This document shows, piece after piece, positions 25,393 through 34,750 of a stretch of DNA of 64,000 nucleotides (positions within the stretch are counted from its first letter, which is position 1; every line of letters starts with the position of its first letter). Below the pieces are notes generated by a model that was given only the letters and a program-made list of their open reading frames with translations, searched no databases and was not told the DNA's origin. The position numbers and the translations under genes are program-made. The DNA is from Bradyrhizobium sp. BRP22. GTDB lineage: Bacteria > Pseudomonadota > Alphaproteobacteria > Rhizobiales > Xanthobacteraceae. Location: NCBI RefSeq assembly GCF_020194175.1, contig NZ_JADYVX010000027.1, positions 62,001 through 126,000 on the forward strand, written 5' to 3'.

Positions 25393-26838
25393 ATGCCTGA
25401 TATCGCGGTTGCCGAAATACCTGTCGACGAGGAAGAGCGCCCGCTGCCACCACCGGTGACAGCGCCGGCGCGCAACCGCCTGCTCGACGGGCCGATCCTG
25501 CGCACGCTTCTGTGGCTCGCCTGGCCCAACGTGATCGCGCTGTCGGCCGGCACCTGCGTGGTGATCGCGGAGACCTCCTATATCGGCCGGCTCGGCGTTG
25601 AATCGCTGGCCGCGATGGCGCTGGTGTTTCCCTGCGTGATCCTGACCATGACCATGTCGGGCGGCGCCATGGGCGGCGGCGTGGCCTCTGCGATCGCGCG
25701 TGCGCTTGGCGCCGGCGAGACCGAGCGTGCCTCGACGCTGGCGGCGCATGCGCTTCTGATCGGCATCACCTTCGGGCTGGTCTTCATGCTGGGCATGCTG
25801 ATCTTCGGCCCGCATCTTCTGGAGTTGCTCGGCGGCCGCGGCAATGTGCTGGCGCAGGCGGTTGCCTACAGCCAGATCTTTTTCGGCGGCGCCGTGCTGC
25901 CGTGGCTGATGAACACCATGGCCGGCGTGCTGCGCGGCACCGGCAATATGAAGCTGCCGTCGACCATGATCCTCTCGTCCGCGATCTGGCAGATCATCCT
26001 GGGCGGCACGCTCGGACTCGGGCTCGGTCCGATCCCGCAATTCGGCATGCGCGGCGTCGCGGCCGGTTCGCTGATCGCCTATTCGATCAGCATCGCCGTG
26101 ATGGGCTGGTACCTGTTCTCGGGCCGCGCCCGCGTCGTGCCGAAGCTCTGGGGATTGCGCGTCCAGTGGGCGATGTTCATCGACATCCTGAAGGTCGGCG
26201 CCATTTCCTGCTTCTCGCCGCTGCAGTCGGTTTTGACCATCAGCATCTTCACCCACATGCTGGCGAATTTCGGCACCGCGATCCTCGCCGGCTACGGCAT
26301 CGGCGCGCGGCTCGAATTCATGCTGACATCGCTGGCGTTTGCGACCGGCATCGCCTCGGTGCCGATGATCGGCATGGCCGTCGGCGCCGACCGCATCAAG
26401 CGGGCGCGGCGCATTGCATGGATCGCGGGCATGGTGTCGTTCGTCTCGGTCGGCACGATCGGCAGCTTCCTCGCTATCTTTCCCGACCTCTGGGTCAACA
26501 TCTTCACCGACGACCCGGCCGTCCGTCTGGCCAGCCATCAATATCTGTCGACGGCGGCGCCGATGTACGCCTTCATCGGCCTTGCGATGTCGATGTATTT
26601 CTCCTCGCAGGGAGCGGCAAAAGTGCTGGGCCCGGTGCTGGCGCAGACTGCGCGGCTTATCTTCATCGCCGCCGGCGGCTGGTGGCTGTCGACGCATGCC
26701 GCGACGGCGCAAAACTTCTTCATGCTCGCCGCCGCCTCGATGGTGGTGCTCGGCGTGCTCTCATGCGTAAGCGTCGTGCTGACGCGCTGGGGGCCGAAGC
26801 GCGCGCCGATTGCGAAAGTGCGACCGGCGCTGTCTTGA
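25393..26838 (+). CDS. MATE-family efflux transporter
   Basis: Multidrug/toxin extrusion type antiporter, 481 residues with about twelve hydrophobic helices. Family traits: PILRTLLWLAWPNVIALSAG at the N-terminus, the internal repeat around GTGNMKLPS, and YGIGARLEFMLTSLAFATG. I chose ATG 25393, which has GGGAG close upstream; the frame is open further up but reads as non-coding. Substrate unknown. Confidence 0.88.
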   Translation: MPDIAVAEIPVDEEERPLPPPVTAPARNRLLDGPILRTLLWLAWPNVIALSAGTCVVIAETSYIGRLGVESLAAMALVFPCVILTMTMSGGAMGGGVASAIARALGAGETERASTLAAHALLIGITFGLVFMLGMLIFGPHLLELLGGRGNVLAQAVAYSQIFFGGAVLPWLMNTMAGVLRGTGNMKLPSTMILSSAIWQIILGGTLGLGLGPIPQFGMRGVAAGSLIAYSISIAVMGWYLFSGRARVVPKLWGLRVQWAMFIDILKVGAISCFSPLQSVLTISIFTHMLANFGTAILAGYGIGARLEFMLTSLAFATGIASVPMIGMAVGADRIKRARRIAWIAGMVSFVSVGTIGSFLAIFPDLWVNIFTDDPAVRLASHQYLSTAAPMYAFIGLAMSMYFSSQGAAKVLGPVLAQTARLIFIAAGGWWLSTHAATAQNFFMLAAASMVVLGVLSCVSVVLTRWGPKRAPIAKVRPALS

Positions 26839-26867
26839 CATTTATCGTCTCGCCGCCGCGATCACGG

Positions 26868-27395
26868 TCAGGGCACCCGGCGGGCCGTGAACTCCACGTT
26901 GGGACGCCATGTCGCGCCCTGGTCGGCGGAGACTTCTCCGCGCCATTCGAACGAATTTGGCGTGATCTGTGAAAAGCTCCAGCGCACCAATTGTCCATCC
27001 GGCCGCGTGCCGAGCTGCACGATGTCAGCGCCCTCGGCGCGGCCGATCATCTGCAGGAACGTGCGCGTTACCGGATCGCTCCACTGAATGCGCCAGGCAT
27101 CGAGCTCGGGATCGTAGATCCTCAGCGTGGTGCCATAGGAATTGGCGTTGGCGGCGGCATCGGCTCGGCGCAACGCGCCGCGCGACGGCACGATCCAGAC
27201 ATCCTGGATCGCGCGGCCCTCCAGCGCCCAACCAAAGTGCCACTCACCCTTGCGCTGACGCTTCGTGCCGTCCTCGGCGATATGGGTGACGTCGAGATCC
27301 CAGGAGCCGACGAAGCGGCCGTAGAGATCCATCTTGCCGGCGCGGTCGGGTGAAGGTCCGTCCGCGCCGAGCGCTTCGAGAAGCGGATCCATCAT
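26868..27395 (-). CDS. Hypothetical lipocalin-like protein (DUF1579-type appearance)
   Basis: 175 residues from ATG 27395, which overlaps the stop of the upstream SRPBCC gene by 4 bases. It reads KMDLYGRFVGSWDLDVTHI, KGEWHFGWALEGRAIQDVW, TLRIYDPELDAWRIQWSDP, a beta-rich pattern seen in small ligand-binding proteins. The function is unknown. The tight coupling to an SRPBCC protein suggests both bind or process the same small molecule. Confidence 0.7.
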   Translation of the reverse strand: MMDPLLEALGADGPSPDRAGKMDLYGRFVGSWDLDVTHIAEDGTKRQRKGEWHFGWALEGRAIQDVWIVPSRGALRRADAAANANSYGTTLRIYDPELDAWRIQWSDPVTRTFLQMIGRAEGADIVQLGTRPDGQLVRWSFSQITPNSFEWRGEVSADQGATWRPNVEFTARRVP

Positions 27396-27793
27396 GCCGC
27401 GTCCCGCCCGAGCTTTTTCTGCATCGCGCTGACGCCGAGATCCATCTGCGAGGAGATGTAGGGCGCGATATCGTTCGGCAGCACATCGGCGATCCACGTC
27501 ACGCGGCTGCGCAAGTCGCCGTCGGCAAACACCTGCACGGACGCGCTGTGCTGCTTCAGCCGCTCGCTCGCGACGGCATAGACCAGCCGCCGGCGTGCAT
27601 CGTCGCAATCGACCAGCAGTTCACGCGCGACCGTGCCATTGGCGAAAGTGACGATCCGCGCGTCGCCATCGAGCCTGGTGTCGAGCACGAAGCCCGGCAC
27701 CAGCCGCGTATGCAGCGCGCCGAAATCGCGTAATGCATCCCAGACCTGGTCGGGATGTGCGTCGATGATGAATTCCTTGTGGATGGAAGCCAT
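27392..27793 (-). CDS. SRPBCC-family protein
   Basis: 133 residues with the START/Bet v1-like pattern: KEFIIDAHPDQVWDALRDFGALH at the N-terminus, central strands RIVTFANGTVARELLVDCDD, and a long C-terminal helix (ISSQMDLGVSAMQKKL). This fold binds hydrophobic ligands. It is upstream of and overlaps the lipocalin-like gene. Confidence 0.8.
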   Translation of the reverse strand: MASIHKEFIIDAHPDQVWDALRDFGALHTRLVPGFVLDTRLDGDARIVTFANGTVARELLVDCDDARRRLVYAVASERLKQHSASVQVFADGDLRSRVTWIADVLPNDIAPYISSQMDLGVSAMQKKLGRDAA

Positions 27794-27823
27794 GGCGTGA
27801 GTCCTCTATGCATGTGGGGTTCG

Positions 27824-27905
27824 TCATTGCGAGGAGCGAAGCGACGAAGCAATCCATGCCTCCGCAAGTGGCACCGTGGATTGCTTCGCTCCGCTCGCAA
27901 TGACG
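27824..27905. repeat. Palindromic repeat, family A copy 1
   Basis: GTCATTGCGAGGAGCGAAGC...GAAGCAATCCAT faces ATTGCTTCGCTCC...CGCAATGAC. The same element occurs at 45797-45877 and 48475-48556, all intergenic. Confidence 0.8.
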
Positions 27906-27922
27906 GCGGAGATGACGGTTGG

Positions 27923-28282
27923 TTACGTGCACACCGCCTCGACATTGTTGCCGTCGGGATCGATCAGGAACGCGGCGTAATAGGTCGGGCTGTAGTCCTT
28001 GCGGTGGCCGGCCGCGCCGTTGTCGCGCCCGCCGGCTTTCAAGCCTTCGCTGTGGAATTTCTTGATCGCGTCATGGTCTGGCGCGCGGAACGCGACATGG
28101 GCGCCAGCATCATTCTTGCCCTTGTGCAGGTGCAGCCACAGCGCCGGCTTGCCCTTCGGGCCGAAACCGGCGCCGCTGTCGTCGCGCGAGCACAGGACAT
28201 AGCCGAGCGGGGCAAGCGCCGCGGTGTAGAAACGCACGCTGACGTCGAGGTCGCCGACGCGCAGGCCGATATGATCGTACAT
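27923..28282 (-). CDS. VOC-family (glyoxalase/dioxygenase-like) protein
   Basis: 119 residues of the vicinal oxygen chelate fold: MYDHIGLRVGDLDVSVRFY with a metal-type His, HVAFRAPDHDAIKKFH, and AAFLIDPDGNNVEAV with the C-terminal Glu. Substrate unknown. It lies 55 bases downstream of an AraC-type regulator on the same strand. Confidence 0.87.
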   Translation of the reverse strand: MYDHIGLRVGDLDVSVRFYTAALAPLGYVLCSRDDSGAGFGPKGKPALWLHLHKGKNDAGAHVAFRAPDHDAIKKFHSEGLKAGGRDNGAAGHRKDYSPTYYAAFLIDPDGNNVEAVCT

Positions 28283-28337
28283 GGCTGTTCTCCAGTGCTT
28301 AGGCGCATCCGATGACGCGCGACTGGAGGGAGGCTAG

Positions 28338-29177
28338 CTAGTGCAGCGCCAGCCGTTCTTGGAAAATCTTGCGGTCGCCCCGCGAGGCCTTGCGGAACGC
28401 CTGCGGCGAGACGCCGGCGGCGCGATGGAAGGTGCGCACGAAATTGGAGAGATCGCCGAAGCCGACGTCGTAGGCGATCTCGGTGATCTGGCTGTCGTCA
28501 TCGGCGAGCCGTCGCGCTGCGTGGCGCAGCCGCGATCGCACCAGATATTGATGCGGCGTCACGCCGAGCACGTCCGAGAACAGCCTGAGGAAATGAAACG
28601 TGCTGATGCCGGCCTGTTCCGCCGCATCGTCCAGGGCGATATCCCGATGCGAATGCGCGTCGATCCACAGCGCGGCCTCGACCGCGCGGCGGCGGTCGCG
28701 CAGGCCGGCCGTCACCGGCCTCGCCGCGCGTGCCGACACCACCTCGATGAAGCGGCTGGCCAGGAGATGTCCGGCCTCGTCGAGGCCGATGTCGCTGTTG
28801 CCATCTGCTGCCGTTTGCGCGAGTTCTCCCAGCACCATCAATTCCGGTAACGGCGGCACCGACCCGATCTGCCAGACCGCGCGGCTGTCGCCGATCGCCT
28901 GCACCAGTTCCGGATGCAGGTAGAACGACAGGCATATGTCGCCGCCGACGTGGTCATGGGTGCAGGTGTATTCGTCGCCGGGATGGCCGACCAGGATCGC
29001 GCCGGTCACCAGCTCATGGAAACGGCCGCGGCATTGGCAGCCGAAGCTGCCCTGGCGGACATAGGAGATCGAATGTGCATGATATTGTTCGGCAAACGGT
29101 TTCTCGCCGGGCACCGCGGTGCAGCGGAACTCGTTCACGGCTATGCGCTCACGCTGCAACAGTGGCGTTCGGATCAT
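28338..29177 (-). CDS. AraC-family transcriptional regulator
   Basis: 279 residues. The N-terminal cupin-like domain has YHAHSISYVRQGSFGCQCRG, and the C-terminal double helix-turn-helix has IALDDAAEQAGISTFHFLRLF and ITEIAYDVGFGDLSNFVRTF. It heads a minus-strand group with VOC, SRPBCC and lipocalin-like genes, which it may control. Confidence 0.88.
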   Translation of the reverse strand: MIRTPLLQRERIAVNEFRCTAVPGEKPFAEQYHAHSISYVRQGSFGCQCRGRFHELVTGAILVGHPGDEYTCTHDHVGGDICLSFYLHPELVQAIGDSRAVWQIGSVPPLPELMVLGELAQTAADGNSDIGLDEAGHLLASRFIEVVSARAARPVTAGLRDRRRAVEAALWIDAHSHRDIALDDAAEQAGISTFHFLRLFSDVLGVTPHQYLVRSRLRHAARRLADDDSQITEIAYDVGFGDLSNFVRTFHRAAGVSPQAFRKASRGDRKIFQERLALH

Positions 29178-29515
29178 GAAGCAGACTTAGCGATGCGCCC
29201 GGGGCGGTGCAACCGGCAGCAGCATATCGAACAGGGGCCGGCCTGCCATCGGATGTGTGCCTTCCAGCGACAACGCCGCCGCTTGGAAGCCGCACGCCAA
29301 CGATGCCGGCCTCGCCCCACGCGATGCCGCACTGGCCGAGTGCGTGTCAAAAATGGTGTACCCGCGCCCCGCCATGACGCCCGCCAGCCCCGCAACAACC
29401 ATAACACCGTCGCGCTCGCCGGCACCTGGAATCTTGACCTTTCCGTTAAGAAGAATGCGAGACTTGGCTTGGCGGCAGCCTCGGTCTCGGCTAATCAGGA
29501 GGGACGGCGCGATCC
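29178..29515. other. Intergenic region before tRNA-Gly
   Basis: About 340 bases. Minus-strand frames run through here and into the tRNA, but the part across the tRNA is a known type of false protein. No gene is supported. It should contain the tRNA promoter; the stretch CTTGACCTTTCCG at 29437-29449 is a possible -35 region. Confidence 0.4.
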
Positions 29516-29589
29516 GCGGGCGTAGTTCAATGGTAGAACGGCAGCTTCCCAAGCTGCATACGAGGGTTCGATTCCCTTCGCCCGCTCCA
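29516..29589 (+). tRNA. tRNA-Gly (anticodon CCC)
   Basis: Complete cloverleaf: acceptor arm GCGGGCG pairs with CGCCCGC, anticodon stem GCAGC/GCTGC with loop TTCCCAA (anticodon CCC), T arm GAGGGTTCGATTCCCTT. Encoded CCA at 29587-29589. It has a U discriminator base, as usual for bacterial tRNA-Gly. Confidence 0.96.
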
Positions 29590-29805
29590 GCCCCACCCAA
29601 TAGATCTCCTTAGACAGGCCCGTATCAGGTCATCGGTGTCGGTTGGCTCACAGAGGAGCAGGCCGACGTCTCACCAGCGAAATGCGCTCTCGCGGGATCA
29701 GCACGCCGCCCCTGTTGCAATTGAAACCAAGAACTTCGTGACCCGAAACACTCCCGTAGCGCGATTGCGACCACATGGCTCGGAAGCAAATTGTGAGGAG
29801 CGAAC

Positions 29806-31140
29806 ATGGGTCGCCATTTGGGACAGTGCGCCGTCGTGATCGGAGCCGGAATTGGCGGCTTGTCGGCAGCCGGAGCGCTTGCCTCCTATTTCAAGGAAAT
29901 CGTCGTTCTCGAGCGCGACACCCTTCCAGCCTCGGCGATTTCACGCGCGGGCACTCCCCAGGATCGGCATCCGCATCTTCTGTTAGCCGGCGGACTGCAA
30001 GCGCTCGGAGACATCCTTCCGGGCTTCGAGAAGGATCTTGCCAGGGCTGGCGCCGTTTCCATCAACGTCTTTCGAGACATCCGGTACGAGCGCGCGGATG
30101 TCGGTGCTCTGCCGCAGCGTGATTGTGGCGAGGCGATCCTCTCTGCCTCGCGGCCGCTGATCGAGCACGTGCTGCGTCGTCGGGTGGCCGCGATCGCCAA
30201 CGTCGCATTGCGATCGCAATGCCGCGTGACGGAGATTGTGCCGGATGCGACCCGGCAGTCGGTAAGGTTCGTGAGCGGCGCAGGAGAGATCGCCGCTGTC
30301 GAGGCGGATCTCGTGGTGGACGCATCCGGCCGCGGCGCGCCGACGCTCGGCTTGCTGAGCGCGCTCGGCTGGGAACGGCCGCCCGAGACCACTGTCGGTG
30401 TCGACATCAGCTATACGACCGCCCTTCTTCAGCCTGAAGGTAAATCGTCGGATTGGCAAATCCTCGTCACATTGCCCGATCCGCGCTCTTCGGTGTTGGC
30501 CGGTTTGATCTTGCCCATCGAAGGTGGGCGCTGGCTTGTCGCGCTTTCCCAGCACGGCGCACCGGAACGCCCGGAGACCTGGGAGGACTTTCTGGCCCTC
30601 TCGCGTCAACTGAATACGCCGATGATCTACAACGCAATTTGCAAACTCGCGCCACCCGATGGCTTACGACACTTCGTGTTTGATGAGAGTCGCTGGCGAC
30701 ATTTCGAGCAGCTCCAGAGGCTTCCACGCGGAATTCTGCCGGTGGCAGACTCGCTCTGTCGGTTCAATCCGATCTACGGGCAGGGCATGTCTGTCGCGGC
30801 GCAGCAGGCAAAGCTGCTATGTGAGGTTCTGGATCGTGTTGCCGCGGAGGCGAACCCGATCGAGGCACTCCAGGCGGAGTTCTTGTCCGAAGTAGGTTCG
30901 CTGCTTCAAGCGCCCTGGAACATGGGCGTGAACGCCGACTTCGCCTATCCCGGCACACGGGGCGAACGCCCGGAGCGCTACGAGGAAAGCAGACAGTTCG
31001 AAGCCGCCCTCTTCCGAGCTGTCGCGGCCGATCCGGTGGTCCAGAGGGCGTTCTCGGACGTCCTGCAGCTCATCAAGCCGTTTGAACTCCTGCAGGATCC
31101 TGACATCCGGCGGCGAATCGAGGCCAATGCCATGGCGTAA
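29806..31140 (+). CDS. FAD-dependent oxidoreductase (monooxygenase-like)
   Basis: 444 residues. An N-terminal Rossmann motif CAVVIGAGIGGLSAAGALA binds FAD; VVLERDTLP is the strand ending with the ribose-binding acidic residue. The DASGRGAPT stretch and the C-terminal GILPVADSLCRFNPIYGQGMS (GD-type FAD motif, here AD) match the p-hydroxybenzoate-hydroxylase/halogenase-like group. Start ATG 29806 has GAGGAG upstream. Substrate unknown. Confidence 0.85.
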   Translation: MGRHLGQCAVVIGAGIGGLSAAGALASYFKEIVVLERDTLPASAISRAGTPQDRHPHLLLAGGLQALGDILPGFEKDLARAGAVSINVFRDIRYERADVGALPQRDCGEAILSASRPLIEHVLRRRVAAIANVALRSQCRVTEIVPDATRQSVRFVSGAGEIAAVEADLVVDASGRGAPTLGLLSALGWERPPETTVGVDISYTTALLQPEGKSSDWQILVTLPDPRSSVLAGLILPIEGGRWLVALSQHGAPERPETWEDFLALSRQLNTPMIYNAICKLAPPDGLRHFVFDESRWRHFEQLQRLPRGILPVADSLCRFNPIYGQGMSVAAQQAKLLCEVLDRVAAEANPIEALQAEFLSEVGSLLQAPWNMGVNADFAYPGTRGERPERYEESRQFEAALFRAVAADPVVQRAFSDVLQLIKPFELLQDPDIRRRIEANAMA

Positions 31141-31191
31141 GATGCGTGATCTCATCCGCCTGGTTTTCGGCTGCGTGTTGCTTCGGCGGCC

Positions 31192-32724
31192 TCAGCCGAC
31201 GTCGAATTTGACGCCCTGTGCCAACGGCAGTTCGCGGGAATAGTTGATGGTGTTGGTCGCCCGTCTCATGTAGCCGCGCCAGGCGTCGGAGCCGGATTCG
31301 CGACCGCCGCCGGTTTCCTTCTCGCCGCCGAAGGCGCCGCCGATTTCGGCGCCGGACGGGCCGATATTGACGTTGGCGATGCCGCAATCCGATCCGACCG
31401 CGGACAAGAACGTCTCGGCCTCGCGGATGTCGGTCGTGAAGATCGACGATGCGAGCCCCTGCGGCACCGCATTGTGGCTCGCGATCGCCTCGGCAAGATC
31501 GCGATAGCGCATCACATAGAGGATCGGCGCGAACGTCTCGCGCGGCACCGGACCGATCTGCGCCGGCATCTCGACCAAGGCGGGCGCAACGTAATAGGCG
31601 TCCTTTGATTGATGCTCCACACGTGTCCCGCCATGCACCTTGCCGCCGAGCGAGGTTGCCTCATCCAGCGCGCGGGTCATGGCATCGAAGGCGGCCGCAT
31701 CGATCAGCGGGCCGACCAGCGTCGTCGGCTCGCGCGGGTCGCCGATCGTGACGGACCGATAGACGCGGCTGAGCTTCCGCACGAAATCATCGGCGATGCT
31801 TTCGTGCACGAACAGACGGCGCAGCGACGTGCAGCGCTGTCCGGCGGTGCCCATCGCGGAGAACGCGATGCTGCGCAAGGCGAGATCCTGATCGGCGGAG
31901 GGCGTGACGATCGCGGCATTGTTGCCGCCGAGTTCGAGAATCGCCCGACCGAAGCGCGCGGCGACGCGCGGGCCCACCTGCTTGCCCATCCGTGTCGATC
32001 CGGTGGCGGAGACGATCGCAACGTCAGGGTGATCGACCAGAACCTCGCCCACCGCACGGTCGCCCTGCACCAGTTGGGAGAGACCCTGCGGCGCGCCGCC
32101 GAACCGCGCCAGCGCACGCTCGACGATCGCCTGCACCGCACAGGCGGTCAGCGGCGTTTTCTCCGATGGCTTCCACACCACCGCATCGCCGCAGACCAGG
32201 GCGAGCGCTGCATTCCAGCACCACACCGCGACCGGAAAGTTGAACGCGGTGATGATGCCGCACACGCCGGCCGGATGCCAGGTCTCCATCATCCGATGAC
32301 CGGGCCGTTCGGATGCGATCGTCAATCCGTAAAGCTGGCGCGACAGCCCGACGGCAAAGTCGCAGATGTCGATCATCTCCTGCACCTCGCCGAGCCCCTC
32401 GGAGAGGATCTTGCCGGCCTCGATCGTCACCAGCCGCCCGAGCAGTTCCTTCGAGCCGCGCAGCTCCTCGCCGAGCAGGCGAACCAGTTCGCCCCGACGC
32501 GGGGCAGGAACGGTTCGCCATGCCAGGAACGCACTGTGCGCGCGAGCAATCGCCGCACGCGTGTCATCTTCGCTTGCAGATTTGAGGCGTCCAATGACCT
32601 GCCCGTCAATCGGCGAGCGGGCGATCAGCCCGCCCTCAGTGACGAAGGCCGGCGCAGCCTGCAACCTCTTCAACAGCTCAATGGCTTCGTCGGCAACGGC
32701 GGAGCCTGGCGTGGCGGTGCTCAT
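31192..32724 (-). CDS. ALDH7-type aldehyde dehydrogenase (aminoadipate-semialdehyde dehydrogenase-like)
   Basis: 510 residues from ATG 32724. Motifs: PAGVCGIITAFNFPVAVWCWN, ILELGGNNAAIV with the catalytic Glu, MGTAGQRCTSLRR with the catalytic Cys, and SGAEIGGAFGGEKETGGGRESGSDAW at the C-terminus. The last is distinctive of the ALDH7/AmaB group that oxidises alpha-aminoadipate semialdehyde in lysine catabolism. No other lysine-degradation gene is nearby, so the role is inferred from family only. Confidence 0.87.
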   Translation of the reverse strand: MSTATPGSAVADEAIELLKRLQAAPAFVTEGGLIARSPIDGQVIGRLKSASEDDTRAAIARAHSAFLAWRTVPAPRRGELVRLLGEELRGSKELLGRLVTIEAGKILSEGLGEVQEMIDICDFAVGLSRQLYGLTIASERPGHRMMETWHPAGVCGIITAFNFPVAVWCWNAALALVCGDAVVWKPSEKTPLTACAVQAIVERALARFGGAPQGLSQLVQGDRAVGEVLVDHPDVAIVSATGSTRMGKQVGPRVAARFGRAILELGGNNAAIVTPSADQDLALRSIAFSAMGTAGQRCTSLRRLFVHESIADDFVRKLSRVYRSVTIGDPREPTTLVGPLIDAAAFDAMTRALDEATSLGGKVHGGTRVEHQSKDAYYVAPALVEMPAQIGPVPRETFAPILYVMRYRDLAEAIASHNAVPQGLASSIFTTDIREAETFLSAVGSDCGIANVNIGPSGAEIGGAFGGEKETGGGRESGSDAWRGYMRRATNTINYSRELPLAQGVKFDVG

Positions 32725-32859
32725 GGCGGATGTCCCTGGACCAGCGGTCGTGCATGCGAATGCCTGCCCGATCCGCGAGCAAGTCCGCAAGCGGTTGTCC
32801 GCGTCAAGTCCACCCCGCCGCCGCGCGAGAAAAATTTCGCGCGGCGGCGCTCTGCGCTG

Positions 32860-33918
32860 CTATGGCCGCGCTTCCAGGATCAGGTTGAACGGCGTTTCGG
32901 TGGCGCGCCGGAACCGGCTGAAGCCGGCCTCGCGGGCAATCTCGCGAAGCCTGGCCTCGCCGGCCTGCGCGCCCAGTGCGAGCCCGACCTCTTGGTCGAG
33001 GGACGCCGGCGTGCAGACCATCGTCGAGGCCGCATAATAGACCCGCCCGATCGGATTGAGATTGTCCTCCAGCCGGTCGTTGGCGAAGGGCTCGACCAGC
33101 ATGCAGGTGCCGTCATCGGCCATGGTGCTGCGGGTATGCTTGAGTGCCCCGACCGGGTCGCCCATGTCGTGCAGGCAGTCGAAGAAGCACACGAGATCGT
33201 AGCCGTTGGCCGGAAAACTCTTCGCGGTATGGGTCTCGAAGCGCATGCGATCGGACAGTCCCGCATCCCGCGCCTGCTCGCGCGCGGCCTGGATCGAGCC
33301 CTCGTGATAGTCGAACCCGAAGAATGTGGACTTCGGGAACGCCTCTGCCATCAGGCGGGTCGATATGCCATGGCCGCAACCGACATCGGCCACCTTCGCG
33401 CCACGCTCGAGCTTGTCCATGACGCCCTCCAGCGCGGGAAGCCATTCCTGCACCAGATGATGCTTGTAGCCGGTGCGGAAGAAGCGCGCCGTTCCGCAGA
33501 ACAGGCACTCGCTGCGCTTGTTCCAGCCGACGCCCTTGCCGGTCTTGAACGCGTCGGAGATCTTCTGCTCATCGAGGAACGTGGCCGCCACGACGTTGCC
33601 GACCGCGCCCAGGAAAACCGGGCTGTCGTCGTCGGCCAGCGCCATGGCCTGTTCTGGCAGCATCGAGAACTTTCCGGATTCGGTGTCATATTCGACGTAG
33701 CCAGAGGCGGCTTGCGCCGACAGCCACTCGCGCACATAGCGCTCCGCGGTGCCTGTCGCCTTCGCCAGTTCGGAAGAGTTCATCGGCCCCTTCTCGGCCA
33801 GCGCCTTGTAAAGGCCGAGCCTGTCGCCAAGCAGCATCAGCGACGCGTTCATCGCGGCGCCAATGTCGCCGATCATCTTTCCCATGAACAAGTTCAGGCG
33901 GTCATTATCGACTTCCAT
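32860..33918 (-). CDS. SAM-dependent methyltransferase with N-terminal winged helix
   Basis: 352 residues from ATG 33918, with GGAGG seven bases upstream. The N-terminal 100 residues form a winged helix (LGDRLGLYKALAEKGPMNSSELAKATG), followed by the class I motif KVADVGCGHGISTRLMA and the CFFDCLHDMGDPVGALKH region. This layout is that of small-molecule O- or N-methyltransferases such as the Rv2258c type. Substrate unknown. Confidence 0.85.
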   Translation of the reverse strand: MEVDNDRLNLFMGKMIGDIGAAMNASLMLLGDRLGLYKALAEKGPMNSSELAKATGTAERYVREWLSAQAASGYVEYDTESGKFSMLPEQAMALADDDSPVFLGAVGNVVAATFLDEQKISDAFKTGKGVGWNKRSECLFCGTARFFRTGYKHHLVQEWLPALEGVMDKLERGAKVADVGCGHGISTRLMAEAFPKSTFFGFDYHEGSIQAAREQARDAGLSDRMRFETHTAKSFPANGYDLVCFFDCLHDMGDPVGALKHTRSTMADDGTCMLVEPFANDRLEDNLNPIGRVYYAASTMVCTPASLDQEVGLALGAQAGEARLREIAREAGFSRFRRATETPFNLILEARP

Positions 33919-34140
33919 GATATGCCTCCATTGAAAATTGTCTTGCACCGAAACCGTAACCCCGACGCCGCGGAAGCGGACGTTGCATGATGCAACGCCG
34001 CCTCGTCGCAGCGCCGGGGTGATGGTAAGGCCGTTTCGGGGCGGGGAGTGAGGCGTTACGTCTCACGACGCCGGGATCACTGTCACAAGCGCGCGAGCGC
34101 CCCGGGTCATAGTGACGCGCGCCAGTCTTCCGTCGTGGTC

Positions 34141-34190
34141 GTGCATGGCAGTGAGGCTGACGGATGTTCGTCAGCCTCACCGCCATGCAC
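34141..34190. repeat. Long near-perfect inverted repeat (22-bp arms)
   Basis: GTGCATGGCAGTGAGGCTGA(CG) and its complement (CG)TCAGCCTCACCGCCATGCAC are separated by GATGTT. Only one of 22 pairs mismatches. No T-tract follows on either strand. It sits just downstream of the SnoaL-like gene (minus strand) and is not related to the other repeat families here. Confidence 0.8.
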
Positions 34191-34198
34191 CGTTTGCA

Positions 34199-34564
34199 TC
34201 ACGCGCCCTGTGGCACCTGGTCGAGAAAGCCGGTGATGCTCTGGATGCGGCTGTCCTTCAGCACCGCGAAATCCGTGCCCTTGATCGGGCTGTCGATGCC
34301 ATCGGGACCGAGCCCCCAGGAAAAGCGGAGATGGTCGCCGAAACCGTCGGGTTCGCCGATCAGCCTGAACCTGAAGGCCGGAAATTTTTCCTGAACGCCC
34401 GCTATCAGTGCATCGACGCCCTCGTGGCCGTCACCGCTCATCAGCGGATCGGCATAGCGTGCATCCGCGGTCCAGTTCTCGGCCAGCATCTCGCGGCGCC
34501 GGCTCGGCGTGCGCTCGTTCCATAGCTCGATATAGCGGCTTGCAATGGTCTTGTGGTCGGTCAT
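34199..34564 (-). CDS. SnoaL-like/NTF2-fold protein
   Basis: 121 residues from ATG 34564, with GGAGAG upstream. The pattern IASRYIELWNERTPSRRREML, DARYADPLMSGDGHEGVDAL, FRFRLIGEPDGFGDHLRFSWGLG is that of the SnoaL-like polyketide-cyclase fold, a small alpha+beta barrel. The actual ligand or reaction is unknown. Confidence 0.8.
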   Translation of the reverse strand: MTDHKTIASRYIELWNERTPSRRREMLAENWTADARYADPLMSGDGHEGVDALIAGVQEKFPAFRFRLIGEPDGFGDHLRFSWGLGPDGIDSPIKGTDFAVLKDSRIQSITGFLDQVPQGA

Positions 34565-34750
34565 CCTGCTCTCCTTCGATAGCGTCGGGTGGATCGGCTG
34601 ATGCGCACTATCGGAGCTTCGCGTGAGCTGATCGATTACCTCCGAGGTCATCACCTGCCGCTTGGAAATCGGCGGTCGGCGGTGCGAAACCCGATCAGGT
34701 GCCGGTCGTTGGTTTCGCGCTTGAGCGACAGGAACGAAAATCTTCAAATT

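Noticed and set aside
28338..29177. Possible regulation of the FAD oxidoreductase at 29806 by the AraC gene
   Set aside because: The tRNA gene and 600 bases separate them, and no shared site was found.
29187..29600. A minus-strand frame of 137 codons with GAGEGNRTLVCSLGSC near its start
   Set aside because: It is antisense to the tRNA-Gly gene; this peptide is a known annotation artefact of tRNA antisense.
31609..33990. A 793-codon plus-strand frame
   Set aside because: Antisense to both the ALDH and methyltransferase genes, which have full motifs on the minus strand.
34112..34525. A plus-strand frame overlapping the 22-bp inverted repeat
   Set aside because: Its coding part is antisense to the SnoaL-like gene; similarity to a minus frame is only because of the palindrome.
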